Shown here: positions 44,319 through 53,491 of the stretch, piece by piece
How positions within the stretch are numbered: the stretch's first letter is position 1
Layout: every line of letters starts with the position of its first letter
Origin: VRUE01 sp963702705
Lineage (GTDB): Bacteria; Actinomycetota; Thermoleophilia; Solirubrobacterales; 70-9
Assembly: GCA_963702705.1 (NCBI GenBank)
Contig: CAVPDR010000002.1
Location: 620,001-684,000, forward strand
Length of the DNA stretch: 64,000 nt
Reading direction: 5' to 3'
Position numbers and translations under genes: made by a program
Notes under the pieces: model-generated
The model's database searches: none
Seen by the model: only the letters and a program-made list of their open reading frames with translations
Told to the model about the DNA's origin: nothing

Positions 44319-45497
44319 CTAGCGCATCCTCGGCAGGCCGAGCACCCGCTCGGCGATGATGTTCTTGAGGATGTCGGTGGTACCGCCCTCGATCGAGTTG
44401 GCCCGCGAGCGCAGGAAGCTGTACTGCCAGGCACCGCCGGCGACGGCGTGCTCGTCGCCGCGCGAGAGCGGCGCGAAGGCCCCCTCGATATCGAGCGCGA
44501 GCTCGGCGATGCGTTGGTTGATGTCGGCCCACTGCCACTTGCCGAGCGAGCCCTCCGGCCCCGGAATTCCCGACTGCATCGTCTTGGTCAGGCCCCTGTA
44601 TGCGTTAAGGCGCATCGTCTCGGCCTCGATGTGCAATTGGGCGAGGCGCTGGCGGAAAACTGGATCCTCAGCTGCACTGCCGCCGTTTACCCGCGTCTCT
44701 GCCGCAAGGGCGCCGAGCCGGTTGAGGCTGTTGGCGACCTGAGCGATCGCGCCGAAAGCGAGCCCGGCACGCTCGTTCATCAGGGTCGTGATCGCCACCG
44801 ACCAGCCGCCGCCGACCTCGCCGATCACGTTGGCCTCGGGAATCCGCGCTTCCTCCATGAAGACCTCGTTGAACTCGCCCTCGCCGGTGATCTGAACCAG
44901 CGGCCTGGCCTCGACGCCGGGTTGATCCATGTCCATCAGGAAGTAGGTGAGTCCCTTGTGCTTGGGGGCGTCAGGGTCGGTGCGGGCAACCAGCATGCAC
45001 CACTTGGCGTACTGGGCAAACGTGGTCCAGACCTTCTGCCCTGTGACGACCCATTCGTCGCCGTCCTTGACCGCGCGCGTCTTCAGCGAGGCGAGGTCGG
45101 AGCCCGACTCGGGCTCCGAAAAGCCCTGGCACCAGATCTCCTCGCCGGTCAGGATCGGCTCCAGGTAACGCTGCTTCTGGGCGTCGGTGCCGTGGGCGAT
45201 CACGACCGGCCCTCCCATCGCGAGGCCGAGCACGTTGGCCGGGCTGGGGGCCTCCAGTCGCGCGGCCTCGCCGACGAAGATCGCCTGCTCGATCAGGGTG
45301 GCACCGCGCCCGCCGTACTCCTTCGGCCAGGAGATCCCGGCCCAGCCGGCCGCGTGCATCTTCAACTGCCACTCGCGACGGAAGGCCATCACCTCCTCCA
45401 GGCCGGCTTCCGGCTCGGGCCCCGGGTGGTTGGCTTCGATCCAAGCGTGGACCTCGTCGCGGAACTGCTGCTCGGAGGGCGAGAGAGTCAGGTCCAT
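44319..45497 (-). CDS. Acyl-CoA dehydrogenase, FadE29-like
   Basis: 392 residues. Complete FAD/substrate motifs: SWPKEYGGRGATLIEQAIF, WCQGFSEPESGSDLASLKTRA, WVVTGQKVWTTFAQYAKWC, and C-terminal IEGGTTDILKNIIAERVLGLP. This is the full FAD-binding partner of the next gene. First gene of the four-gene run ACAD-ACAD-LLM-ATL. TATGCT (45507-45512) lies 9 nt before the ATG, so the operon mRNA is probably leaderless. Substrates of such pairs are steroid side-chain or other bulky acyl-CoAs. Confidence 0.9.
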   Translation of the reverse strand: MDLTLSPSEQQFRDEVHAWIEANHPGPEPEAGLEEVMAFRREWQLKMHAAGWAGISWPKEYGGRGATLIEQAIFVGEAARLEAPSPANVLGLAMGGPVVIAHGTDAQKQRYLEPILTGEEIWCQGFSEPESGSDLASLKTRAVKDGDEWVVTGQKVWTTFAQYAKWCMLVARTDPDAPKHKGLTYFLMDMDQPGVEARPLVQITGEGEFNEVFMEEARIPEANVIGEVGGGWSVAITTLMNERAGLAFGAIAQVANSLNRLGALAAETRVNGGSAAEDPVFRQRLAQLHIEAETMRLNAYRGLTKTMQSGIPGPEGSLGKWQWADINQRIAELALDIEGAFAPLSRGDEHAVAGGAWQYSFLRSRANSIEGGTTDILKNIIAERVLGLPRMR

Positions 45498-45539
45498 CGG
45501 TGGCGGAGCATAGCGACCGGCTGGCCGCGCAGCCAGGCC

Positions 45540-46025
45540 TCAGCGGCTGCCGCAGACTTCGAGGCCGTATTCCTTGCCCAGCCTGCTGCCGACGCCGAAG
45601 ATCGCTTCGCTGCTGTGGGTCACGGCCTTGGGATCGTTTTCGGCGACTTCGATCCCCTCTTCGAGCGCGGTGAGGAAGCCTTCGATCCGCTCCTCGTCGC
45701 CGCTGGGGGCGCCGAGCGCACGGATTTCCCTGATTTCCTTTTCCAGGTTGGGGACGAGGACGCCGACGATCAAGCCCTCGTAGTCGGCCCTGCTCGGATG
45801 CCTCAGGGCCATGATGCTTTTCTTGTTCTTCCTCAGGTAGACGGCGAAGCCTTTCTGCAGTTCTTCGCCGCCCTTTTTGCAGATTGCGTCGGCCTTCTTG
45901 ATAAAGGCCTCTTTCGAGAGTGTGCCCGTGGTGATGGTCGAGCTCGAGTCGCCACCGCCACCGCATCCGGCCGCGATCAACGCTAGTGCCGCGGCTGCTG
46001 CCAGTGCGATGACCCCCCTGCTCAT
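45540..46025 (-). CDS. Lipoprotein, unknown function
   Basis: Signal peptide MSRGVIALAAAAALALIAAGC with a lipobox (IAAGC, Cys21), then a Gly/Ser linker and a helical domain of about 130 residues (LSKEAFIKKADAICKKGGEELQKGF). Two cysteines (AICKK and EVCGSR) could form a disulphide. Start ATG 46025 is 7 nt downstream of TAACTT (46033-46038). The upstream in-frame ATG at 46034 would overlap that hexamer. Confidence 0.8.
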   Translation of the reverse strand: MSRGVIALAAAAALALIAAGCGGGGDSSSTITTGTLSKEAFIKKADAICKKGGEELQKGFAVYLRKNKKSIMALRHPSRADYEGLIVGVLVPNLEKEIREIRALGAPSGDEERIEGFLTALEEGIEVAENDPKAVTHSSEAIFGVGSRLGKEYGLEVCGSR

Positions 46026-46082
46026 GGCGGGCAAGTTATCGTGCCGTACCCAATCGCGGCAAGCCCGGTGCGCAAACGCCTC

Positions 46083-47270
46083 TCAGACGCGCTGGATCAA
46101 GGTACCGGTACCGAGGCCGCCGCCGCAGCACATCGTGACCAGGCCCATCTCCTTGTCGGAGCGCTCCATCTCGTGCAGCAGGGTGGTGATCAGGCGGGCC
46201 CCGGTCGAGCCTAGCGGGTGACCGAGCGCGATCGCGCCACCGTTGACGTTGACCCGGTCCATGTCGGGATCGAGCTCGCGGCGCCAAGCGGCCACGACAG
46301 AGGCAAAGGCCTCGTTGATCTCAACCAGACCGATGTCGTCCATCGTCATCCCGTTGCGCTCGAGCAGCTTCCTGGTCGCAGGGATCGGGCCGGTGAGCAT
46401 GATCACGGGATCGACGCCGACCGTCGTCTGGTCGTAGATGCGGGCGCGCGGCTTCAGGCCCAGCGCGTCTGCCTTCTCGCGCGTCATCAGCAGCACGGCG
46501 GCGGCGCCGTCGGAGACCTGCGAGGAGTTGCCGGCGGTGATCTTGCCGTCCTCCTTGAAGGCGGGCTTGAGCTGGGAGAGCACCTCGATCGAGGTTTCCG
46601 GGCGGATGCCCTGATCGGTCGAGTAGGTGTCGCCGTTGACGGCGAAGGGGACGATCTCACGCTCGAAGCGGCCCTCATCGGTCGCCTTGGCGGCGAGCTG
46701 CTGCGAGCGCACGCCGAGCTCGTCGAGCTCGGAGCGGGGGATCTCCCACTTGTCGGCGATCATCTCCGCCGACAGCCCCTGCGGGATCAGGTCGTAGCGC
46801 TCCAACAGCTCGGGGGAGAAGGGCGCGCCGTGTTCCTTCATCACCGAGTAGCCGTCGGCGAAGGAGATGTGACCCATGTGCTCGACCCCGCCGCCGATCG
46901 CGACGTCGTGGACGCCGGAGGCGATCAGGGTGGCGGCGAAATTCACTGCCTGCTGGGCGGAGCCACACTGGCGGTCGATCGTGGTGGCGGGCGTCTCGAT
47001 CGGCAGGCCGGCCTCGAGCCAGGCGTTGCGGCCGATGTTGACCCCCTGCTCGCCGAATTGCTGGGCGCAGCCGGCGATCACGTCGCCCGTCTCGGCCGGG
47101 TCGACGCCGGTGCGCTCGAAGAGCTCTCCGTAGACCTTGGCCAACAGGTTCGAGGGGTGGACGTCCCTGTAGATGCCCTTCTCCTCGTGCCCGCGCCCGA
47201 TCGGCGTCCGCACCGCCTCGACGATGACTACCTCGCGGCCACCGAACTTGCCGTTTCCGTTGTCTGCCAT
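46083..47270 (-). CDS. Acetyl-CoA acyltransferase (thiolase)
   Basis: Last step of beta-oxidation. Active-site Cys in TTIDRQCGSAQQAVNF (near residue 97), His in NVNGGAIALGHPLGSTGAR, and the second Cys in VTMCCGGGLGTGTLI. 395 residues. GGAGG precedes the ATG by 5-6 nt. It carries the same operator as the acyl-CoA dehydrogenase at 36.6 kb and is divergent from a 3-hydroxyacyl-CoA dehydrogenase gene, giving a functional pair. Confidence 0.94.
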   Translation of the reverse strand: MADNGNGKFGGREVVIVEAVRTPIGRGHEEKGIYRDVHPSNLLAKVYGELFERTGVDPAETGDVIAGCAQQFGEQGVNIGRNAWLEAGLPIETPATTIDRQCGSAQQAVNFAATLIASGVHDVAIGGGVEHMGHISFADGYSVMKEHGAPFSPELLERYDLIPQGLSAEMIADKWEIPRSELDELGVRSQQLAAKATDEGRFEREIVPFAVNGDTYSTDQGIRPETSIEVLSQLKPAFKEDGKITAGNSSQVSDGAAAVLLMTREKADALGLKPRARIYDQTTVGVDPVIMLTGPIPATRKLLERNGMTMDDIGLVEINEAFASVVAAWRRELDPDMDRVNVNGGAIALGHPLGSTGARLITTLLHEMERSDKEMGLVTMCCGGGLGTGTLIQRV

Positions 47271-47283
47271 CGCCGCCTCCGTC

Positions 47284-47311
47284 CGATTGACTGGTCAGTC
47301 AACCAATCGTA
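47284..47311. promoter_or_regulatory. TetR-like operator and -10 of the thiolase gene
   Basis: The 21-bp copy (47285-47305) is identical to 37898-37918. TACGAT (minus strand, 47306-47311) abuts it as a -10, so the operator again covers the expected start of transcription. The flanks CGATTG/CAATCG extend the dyad. Confidence 0.75.
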
Positions 47312-47341
47312 CCGGGCGCCAGGCCGCGGGTCCTGTCGCGC

Positions 47342-47392
47342 GGGGAGGGGGGCCTGCGGGCGGGCCACGGTCCGTCCTCGACCCCCCTCCCC
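47342..47392. repeat. G-rich inverted repeat
   Basis: GGGGAGGGGGG (47342-47352) pairs with CCCCCCTCCCC (47382-47392) around 29 bp, in the divergent promoter region. A further 7-bp hairpin ACGCCAC/GTGGCGT sits at 47395-47415. The G-runs could also form a quadruplex on the plus strand. Confidence 0.6.
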
Positions 47393-47434
47393 CCACGCCA
47401 CCCGCGGAGTGGCGTCCGTGATAGGAACAGCTTT

Positions 47435-48259
<825 letters not shown>

Positions 48260-48403
48260 GCGGGACTCCCAGCAGCGCTGCGGAAGGCGTTAGTCAGCCG
48301 CCCTTGCCGGATGTGCCCCATGAGGGCCTAACCTCTATTGCTCAATCGCAAGAGAGTATTTGCGAGATTTCGATCCAGTCCATCGAGCAAGAGGAGACCA
48401 CTC

Positions 48404-49285
48404 ATGCTGAAAAGCAGAATGAGGGTGGCACGATTGGCGTTGTTCGCCGTCGCGGTCACCACGCTCGGTTCAGCGGCAAGCGCATCGGCCGAACTCTTAG
48501 GCGAGTTCACGCGATTCCAGCAGTGCCCCTGGACCAAAGCAGAAGTAAAAAAGTGCCTCTACATGCAGAGCAAAGGCGAAACGCTGACGCTCGGCAACAA
48601 GAAAATCCCGATCGAAAAATCGGTCACGTTGCAAGGGGGCTTTGGCGAACCCGTCAGCGGAATTTCTCCTTTTTTCGAAGCGACCAACGGCGTCACGCTG
48701 ACCAAAACACCACAACCGGTGCCGGGCGGATTGGCCGGGCTTGTCCCGGAAATGAAATCCCCACCGCTGGTCAAAAGCCTGACGAAATTCTTTTTCGAAA
48801 ACATGCTGACCGGGGTCAGCGCGACCCTCGAACTGGCCGAACCGGCATCCAGCATCGGCTTTGGAGAGTTAAACCTGCTTGACGGCGAAGACGTGGCGCT
48901 GGAACTGCCGCTCAAGATCCATTTCGAAAATCCCTTCCTGGGCAAAGCGTGCTACGTCGGCTCGAGCGGTGCGCCCATAGCCTGGGAACTCACTTCCGGC
49001 GTGACAGCACCGAAAAAACCGAATACGCCCATCACCGGCGCCCCCGGCACCATCGAATCCCTCGAAGCAGGGCAGATCTACGAACTGAGCGAAAACAAGC
49101 TCGTCGACAACAACTGGTCTGCGCCTGCGGCGAGCGGTTGCGGAGGGGGGCTCAGCTTCCTCGTCGATCCGATCGTCAACGAACAGCTTGGCGACATGAC
49201 CGCCGGCCACAACACCGTGGTCTTGGAAAACACGATTTACATCTCGGCCGCAGCGGCCGTGAAATTAAACGATGACATGGGCTAG
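48404..49285 (+). CDS. Secreted protein, unknown function (a)
   Basis: 293 residues. Signal peptide MLKSRMRVARLALFAVAVTTLGSAASASA, then a beta-rich domain without known motifs; cysteines in QCPWTKAEVKKCLYM, KACYVGSS and ASGCGGG may pair. GAGGAG precedes the ATG. It lies 31 nt upstream of a second secreted gene of similar design, so the two are probably co-transcribed. Codons use more GAA and AAA than nearby housekeeping genes. Confidence 0.75.
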   Translation: MLKSRMRVARLALFAVAVTTLGSAASASAELLGEFTRFQQCPWTKAEVKKCLYMQSKGETLTLGNKKIPIEKSVTLQGGFGEPVSGISPFFEATNGVTLTKTPQPVPGGLAGLVPEMKSPPLVKSLTKFFFENMLTGVSATLELAEPASSIGFGELNLLDGEDVALELPLKIHFENPFLGKACYVGSSGAPIAWELTSGVTAPKKPNTPITGAPGTIESLEAGQIYELSENKLVDNNWSAPAASGCGGGLSFLVDPIVNEQLGDMTAGHNTVVLENTIYISAAAAVKLNDDMG

Positions 49286-49316
49286 GCCCACCGGCATGCA
49301 AGGAGAGAATGAGACT

Positions 49317-49943
49317 ATGAACTCAAGATCCATACGCATACTGATGTCGGGCCTCCTGGTCGCGCTGGCGATCGGCGCGCTGTTCGCCGTCAGCGCCAGC
49401 GCGAGTCCCGCCTGGAAGTTCTCCGGCGTAGAACTCAAAAGCAAAGAAACGGAAGTCACCATGGGCTTTGGCGTTAAAAGCAGCCTCACGGTGCCTTTCG
49501 CTCCAGTTGAATGTGAACACTTTCTCTACAAGATGAAAATCTCAGACAGCAGCGGGGTCGGGAAAGGGGAAGTCACGGAATTGCCCCTTTTCAACTGCAC
49601 CACAACCACCAAAGAATGCACGGTTGAAGCGATGGTGGCGGAAAAACTGCCGTGGCCCTCGCACCTGGAAACCAAAACCAATAACTACCTCGTGATCGAA
49701 AACATCAAGATCAGCATTCTCTACGGGGGTGCTCTCTGCGCGCTGGGGGAAGTGTGGATTCCGGTAACCGGCTCAGCCGGAGCCCTGTTCGAAAACGGCC
49801 CTGAATCGGCTGTGTTCAACGCAGCGAGCTTCAGCGCAACCAAAACGGGCCTGAAAGCACTCGGCTCGCCGGTGCAGTTGGAAGGCGTGTTCCCGACCGA
49901 AGCACTCGAGTGGCACAGGGGAGAGGCCCTGACCGTTTCGTAG
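49317..49943 (+). CDS. Secreted protein, unknown function (b)
   Basis: 208 residues. Signal peptide MNSRSIRILMSGLLVALAIGALFAVSASA, then a beta-rich domain with cysteines in PVECEHFL, FNCTTTTKECTVEA and ALCALGEVW. Family not recognised, though it resembles recurrent secreted proteins of Solirubrobacterales from memory. AAGGAG lies 11 nt upstream. The C-terminal GSPVQLEGVFPTEALEWHRGE may be a conserved end. Followed by a perfect hairpin terminator. Confidence 0.75.
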   Translation: MNSRSIRILMSGLLVALAIGALFAVSASASPAWKFSGVELKSKETEVTMGFGVKSSLTVPFAPVECEHFLYKMKISDSSGVGKGEVTELPLFNCTTTTKECTVEAMVAEKLPWPSHLETKTNNYLVIENIKISILYGGALCALGEVWIPVTGSAGALFENGPESAVFNAASFSATKTGLKALGSPVQLEGVFPTEALEWHRGEALTVS

Positions 49944-49954
49944 CCGATCTCTGA

Positions 49955-49990
49955 CTTCGCGAGCGCCGGGGGAACCCGGCGCTCGCGAAG
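49955..49990. terminator. Perfect 16-bp hairpin, bidirectional terminator
   Basis: CTTCGCGAGCGCCGGG (49955-49970) pairs with its exact complement at 49975-49990 around a GGAA tetraloop. It sits between convergent genes, 12 nt after the upstream stop, and can serve both strands. Confidence 0.75.
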
Positions 49991-50020
49991 CTCCGAACCC
50001 GGTGCCTTGTTGCGCTTTGC

Positions 50021-50254
50021 CTATTCGCAGCCGCGGCCGGCAAGGTCCCAGATCACGTCGGCCGGGGAGATGCCCTGGCGGCGGGCAATGTTCTCTATCT
50101 CGTCCCAGGGCAGCTCGGCATCGGGAAGCTCGTCCCAGCGGGCCAGGTCGAGGGCCTCCACCGCTCCTTGAAGGGCCGGGCCCAGATGTTCCTCGGAGCG
50201 CAGCAGCGCCCTCAGGACCTCGAGTTGCTTGTCGCTCATGCGCACAACCCACAT
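50021..50254 (-). CDS. Small hypothetical protein, 77 aa
   Basis: Starts MWVVRMSDKQLEVLRALL after GGAGG (6-nt spacing), which fixes the ATG at 50254 despite a longer frame. Acidic and helical; the end DEIENIARRQGISPADVIWDLAGRGCE resembles a short helix-turn-helix-like or ubiquitin-binding-like stretch, but no family is certain. It follows the CNNM/CBS gene by 44 nt on the same strand and may be co-transcribed. Confidence 0.65.
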   Translation of the reverse strand: MWVVRMSDKQLEVLRALLRSEEHLGPALQGAVEALDLARWDELPDAELPWDEIENIARRQGISPADVIWDLAGRGCE

Positions 50255-50298
50255 GCGAGACCTCCAGGGTTTGGTGAAACGCGGGTTGCCCGGAGAAA

Positions 50299-51609
50299 CT
50301 AGGAGCGCTGGCGGACGGAACCGTGCGGCAGGCCGCTGATCCGGACCGCCTCGATCCGGTTCTCGCGCACCGACTCGACCCGGATCGTGTAGCCGTTGGC
50401 GGTAATCGTGTCGCCGCGCTTGGGCAGGCGACCAAGCTCGCCGAAGACGTAGCCGCCGACCGAGTTGTAGGCATCGGTATCGACCGGCAGATCGATTCCC
50501 GCGTCGGAGAGGTCGCCGAGCGAGACGTGGCCGCGCACGAACCACTCGCCGCTTGCCAGCTGGCGCAGCGCTGCGGCGCGCGGGTCGGTCTCGTCCTCGA
50601 TCTCCCCCACCACCTCCTCGAGGATGTCCTCGACCGTGACGATCCCGACCGTGCGCCCGTACTCATCGACGACGACCGAGAGCGAGGTGCGCTGGACCTG
50701 GAGGTCATGGAGCAGATCGTCGAGCGGCCGCGTCTCCGGCACGATCACTGCGTCGCGAACGACCGGCGCGATCTCGGCCTCGGGACCGTCGCTCATGTAG
50801 AGGCGGGCGAGGCTGTTGTTGTGGACGATCCCCTTGACCCGGTCGGGATTGTCGTCCTCGATTACCACCAGGCGCGTGTGGCCCGAGGTGACGCAGCGGC
50901 GCAGCGCGGTCTCAACGGTCTCCGAGGCATCGACCGTGACCACTGCCGGGATCGGCGTCATCACCTCACGCGCCTCCTGCTCATGCAGGTGAAAGACGCC
51001 ACCGAGCATTCCGGCCTCGCCCGGATCGAGCGTCCCCCCCATCTTCGAGCGATCGATGATCTGCTTCAGGTCCTCGGCCGTGTGGTGCTCCTCGATGTCG
51101 GTCGGGTCGACGCCGAAAAGGCGGACGATCGAGTTCGAGATCGCGCTCAGGGCGACGATCACCGGCGCGGTCGCTGCGCGGAACCAGTTGAGCGGGCGCG
51201 AGACCCGGCGCGCGATGCGCTCGGCATGGGCGATCGCGATCATCTTCGGCACCTGCTCACCGACGCTGATGTGAATTGCGGTGACCAGGGCGAAGGCGAT
51301 CGCGACCGAGAGGCCGACGGCGGCGCCGTGCGAGAGACCGCCGAAGATCGGTTCGATCAGCACCGCCAGCGAAGGCTCGCCGAGGAAGCCGATCCCGATC
51401 GAGGCCATCGTGATCCCGATCTGGCAGGCCGAGAGCGACTCGTCGATCTTGTCCAGCTGCTCGACCACGGCCTCGGCGCCGCTTTCGCCTTCCTCCGCGA
51501 GCTGCTCGATCTTGCCGCGGCGGCTGCGTACGAGGGCGAACTCGGCCGCGACGAAGAAGCCGTTGACGGCGACGAGCAGCAGAAGAAGGACGAGCAGCAG
51601 GGCGCTCAT
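50299..51609 (-). CDS. CNNM/CBS/CorC-HlyC membrane protein
   Basis: Predicted magnesium/ion-transport-type membrane protein (hemolysin C family), 436 residues. An N-terminal CNNM transmembrane domain (about 1-190; VNGFFVAAEFALVRSRRGKI, ISVGEQVPKMIAIAH), two CBS domains (REVMTPIPAVVTVDASE; SLSVVVDEYGRTVGIVTVEDILEEVVGEI) and a C-terminal CorC_HlyC domain (to about 430). CBS domains usually bind nucleotides. Divergent from the BtuF-like gene. Confidence 0.92.
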   Translation of the reverse strand: MSALLLVLLLLLVAVNGFFVAAEFALVRSRRGKIEQLAEEGESGAEAVVEQLDKIDESLSACQIGITMASIGIGFLGEPSLAVLIEPIFGGLSHGAAVGLSVAIAFALVTAIHISVGEQVPKMIAIAHAERIARRVSRPLNWFRAATAPVIVALSAISNSIVRLFGVDPTDIEEHHTAEDLKQIIDRSKMGGTLDPGEAGMLGGVFHLHEQEAREVMTPIPAVVTVDASETVETALRRCVTSGHTRLVVIEDDNPDRVKGIVHNNSLARLYMSDGPEAEIAPVVRDAVIVPETRPLDDLLHDLQVQRTSLSVVVDEYGRTVGIVTVEDILEEVVGEIEDETDPRAAALRQLASGEWFVRGHVSLGDLSDAGIDLPVDTDAYNSVGGYVFGELGRLPKRGDTITANGYTIRVESVRENRIEAVRISGLPHGSVRQRS

Positions 51610-51717
51610 CGTCTATTTGGCCCGGTACTTCGGGGGAGTTCGTCGTCGGCCATTCGGCCTAGGCAATATAGCTTTCCGGTCCGCCGATTCGGTCATAAGT
51701 GCCATATTGATCGTCGG

Positions 51718-52638
51718 ATGCGCATCGCAAGCCTCGTCCCCTCCGCGACCGAGATGCTCTACGCACTCGGGCTCGGCGACTCCGTGGTCGCCGTCACGCA
51801 CGAGTGCGACTACCCGCCCGAGGCGCGTTCCTTACCTCACCTGACCCGCACCGTTCTCGCCCCTGGCCTCAGCGCCGGGGAGATCGACCGGGCGGTGAAG
51901 GCACGCGTTGCCGAGGGGCAGGCCCTCTACGAACTCGACGAGGAGCTGCTGACCGAGCTGAAACCCGACCTGATCGTCACCCAGGCGGTCTGCGCCGTCT
52001 GCGCCGTCTCCTACGAAGAGGTGGTCGAGGTCGCCGCGCGGCTGCCGAGCAGGCCGCGGGTCGTGCAGCAGGACCCGAGCACGCTGGGCGAGATGCTCGA
52101 GGACATCGTGCGCCTCGGCGAGGCGACCGCGATCCCCGGCCAAGCCCACGAGCTGCGCGGCGAGCTCGAGGGCAGGCTGGCGACCGTTCGCGCCGCCGTC
52201 TCCGGGGCGAGCCCGCCGCGGGTGATCGCGCTCGAGTGGCTCGACCCTCCCTACGTCGGCGGGCACTGGATTCCGGAGATGATCTCGATCGCCGGCGGCG
52301 AGGACGTCGCCGGGCCGCCCGGCCTCAAGTCGCCCGAGGTGTCCTGGGGCGAGCTTTCGGGCCTCAACCCCGATGTCGCGATCGCGATGCCCTGCGGCTG
52401 GTATGTCGAGGACTCGCGCGCCCAAGCGCTGACCCACTGGGAGCAGATCGACGCGCTCGGCGCCCAGCGCGTCTTCGCCGTCGACGCCGCCTCGACCTTC
52501 TCGCGGCCGGGGCCGCGGCTGATCGACGGGGTCGAGCTGCTGGGCCACGTGCTCCACCCCGATCTGATCGACCCGCCGGGCAACATCGGCTTTGCCGAGC
52601 TGCGCTCGCCCGAGATCCGGGCAAGCCGCAGCGGCTGA
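51718..52638 (+). CDS. BtuF-like cobalamin/metal-chelate-binding protein
   Basis: 306-residue helical-backbone binding protein of the periplasmic-binding class III fold: MRIASLVPSATEMLYALGLG, ELKPDLIVTQAVCAVCAVSYEEV, LEWLDPPYVGGHWIPEMISIAGG and PDVAIAMPCGWYVEDS. It has no signal peptide or lipobox, so it seems to work in the cytoplasm, and no ABC transporter gene is nearby. ATG 51718 is preceded by CATATT 9 nt upstream. Cobalamin binding is inferred from the family. Confidence 0.83.
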   Translation: MRIASLVPSATEMLYALGLGDSVVAVTHECDYPPEARSLPHLTRTVLAPGLSAGEIDRAVKARVAEGQALYELDEELLTELKPDLIVTQAVCAVCAVSYEEVVEVAARLPSRPRVVQQDPSTLGEMLEDIVRLGEATAIPGQAHELRGELEGRLATVRAAVSGASPPRVIALEWLDPPYVGGHWIPEMISIAGGEDVAGPPGLKSPEVSWGELSGLNPDVAIAMPCGWYVEDSRAQALTHWEQIDALGAQRVFAVDAASTFSRPGPRLIDGVELLGHVLHPDLIDPPGNIGFAELRSPEIRASRSG

Positions 52639-52641
52639 GGC

Positions 52642-53463
52642 TCAGACGACCGCCAGCGCGCCGAGGATCGAGGCGATCCCCAGGGCAACCATCACGGCGA
52701 TCTCGGCCGAGAACGCTCGTCGCCCAAGCATCCCGCGATCTCCGGCAACGATCGTCAGCGCACAGATGACCCCCACGACGAGACCGCCCAGGTGCCCGCC
52801 AAGGCTGACGTGCGCCGTGCCGAAGCTGAAGGCGAGATTGAGCAGAAGGATCACCCCGATCGTCGAGGCAACCGAGTCGAAGCCACGATCGCGGGCGATC
52901 ACGAAAGCAGCACCGAAAATGCCGAAGATCGCACCTGAGGCGCCGATGGTCAGCGCGTTGGGGTCCAGAAGAAGGGCGCCGAAAGCCCCGCCAAGCAGCG
53001 ATGCAAGGTAGAGGGCGACGAACCGCGGCGTACCGATGGCAGGCTCGAGCAGTCGGCCGAGGAAATAGAGCGCAACCATGTTGAAGAGGATGTGGGTGAA
53101 ACCCGCGTGGAGAAAGCCTCCACCGATCAGCCGGTACCACTCGCCTTCGGCCACCGATGGTCCGAACAGGCCAAATTCGCGAACGAGCGAGCTTCCTTCG
53201 ACCTGGAAGCCGCCGCTGCCTGCAGCGACCTCGGCCAGGAACGCAGCCACGTTCAGCGCGATCAGGATGAAGGTGGCGGGGGCGCTTGCAAAAAGGCCCA
53301 CGTCGCCGACGCCCCGCACGACCTTCGTGCGCTGGTTGGCGCACTCCGGGCAGCGCATCCCGACCGGGGTCGGAGTCATGCAATCGGGACAGATCGGCCG
53401 CCCGCACGACGAACAGGAAACGGCGGTCTCGCGATTGGGGTGGCGATAGCAAGTCTGGGCCAT
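52642..53463 (-). CDS. Rhomboid-family intramembrane serine protease with zinc ribbon
   Basis: 273 residues. The N-terminal B-box-like zinc ribbon has Cys/His pairs: CYRHPNRETAVSCSSCGRPIC, PDCMTPTPVGMRCPEC. Six membrane segments follow; catalytic Ser in TIGASGAIFGIFG and His in SLGGHLGGLVVG, with the HAGFTHILFNM loop. Cleaves membrane proteins within the bilayer. TAGGCT (53474-53479) is 10 nt before the ATG, so it is probably leaderless and shares the promoter region with the next gene. Confidence 0.93.
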   Translation of the reverse strand: MAQTCYRHPNRETAVSCSSCGRPICPDCMTPTPVGMRCPECANQRTKVVRGVGDVGLFASAPATFILIALNVAAFLAEVAAGSGGFQVEGSSLVREFGLFGPSVAEGEWYRLIGGGFLHAGFTHILFNMVALYFLGRLLEPAIGTPRFVALYLASLLGGAFGALLLDPNALTIGASGAIFGIFGAAFVIARDRGFDSVASTIGVILLLNLAFSFGTAHVSLGGHLGGLVVGVICALTIVAGDRGMLGRRAFSAEIAVMVALGIASILGALAVV

Positions 53464-53473
53464 GGCGCTCAGC

Positions 53474-53483
53474 AGCCTACAAT
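53474..53483. promoter_or_regulatory. Overlapping divergent -10 hexamers
   Basis: AGCCTACAAT holds TAGGCT (minus, rhomboid) and TACAAT (plus, DUF4383 gene) sharing two bases. The two leaderless genes start 10 nt and 8 nt away, so RNA polymerase cannot serve both at once. Confidence 0.6.
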
Positions 53484-53491
53484 CGCCGCCG

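Noticed and set aside
42408..45986. 1192-codon plus-strand frame opposite the acyl-CoA dehydrogenases
   Set aside because: No family resemblance; the minus strand has complete enzyme motifs and tight operon spacing.
47342..47392. Inclusion of the G-rich inverted repeat in the IR1-IR4 family
   Set aside because: Its arms are only 11 bp of simple G/C runs with a 29-bp spacer and lack the shared core, so it may be unrelated.
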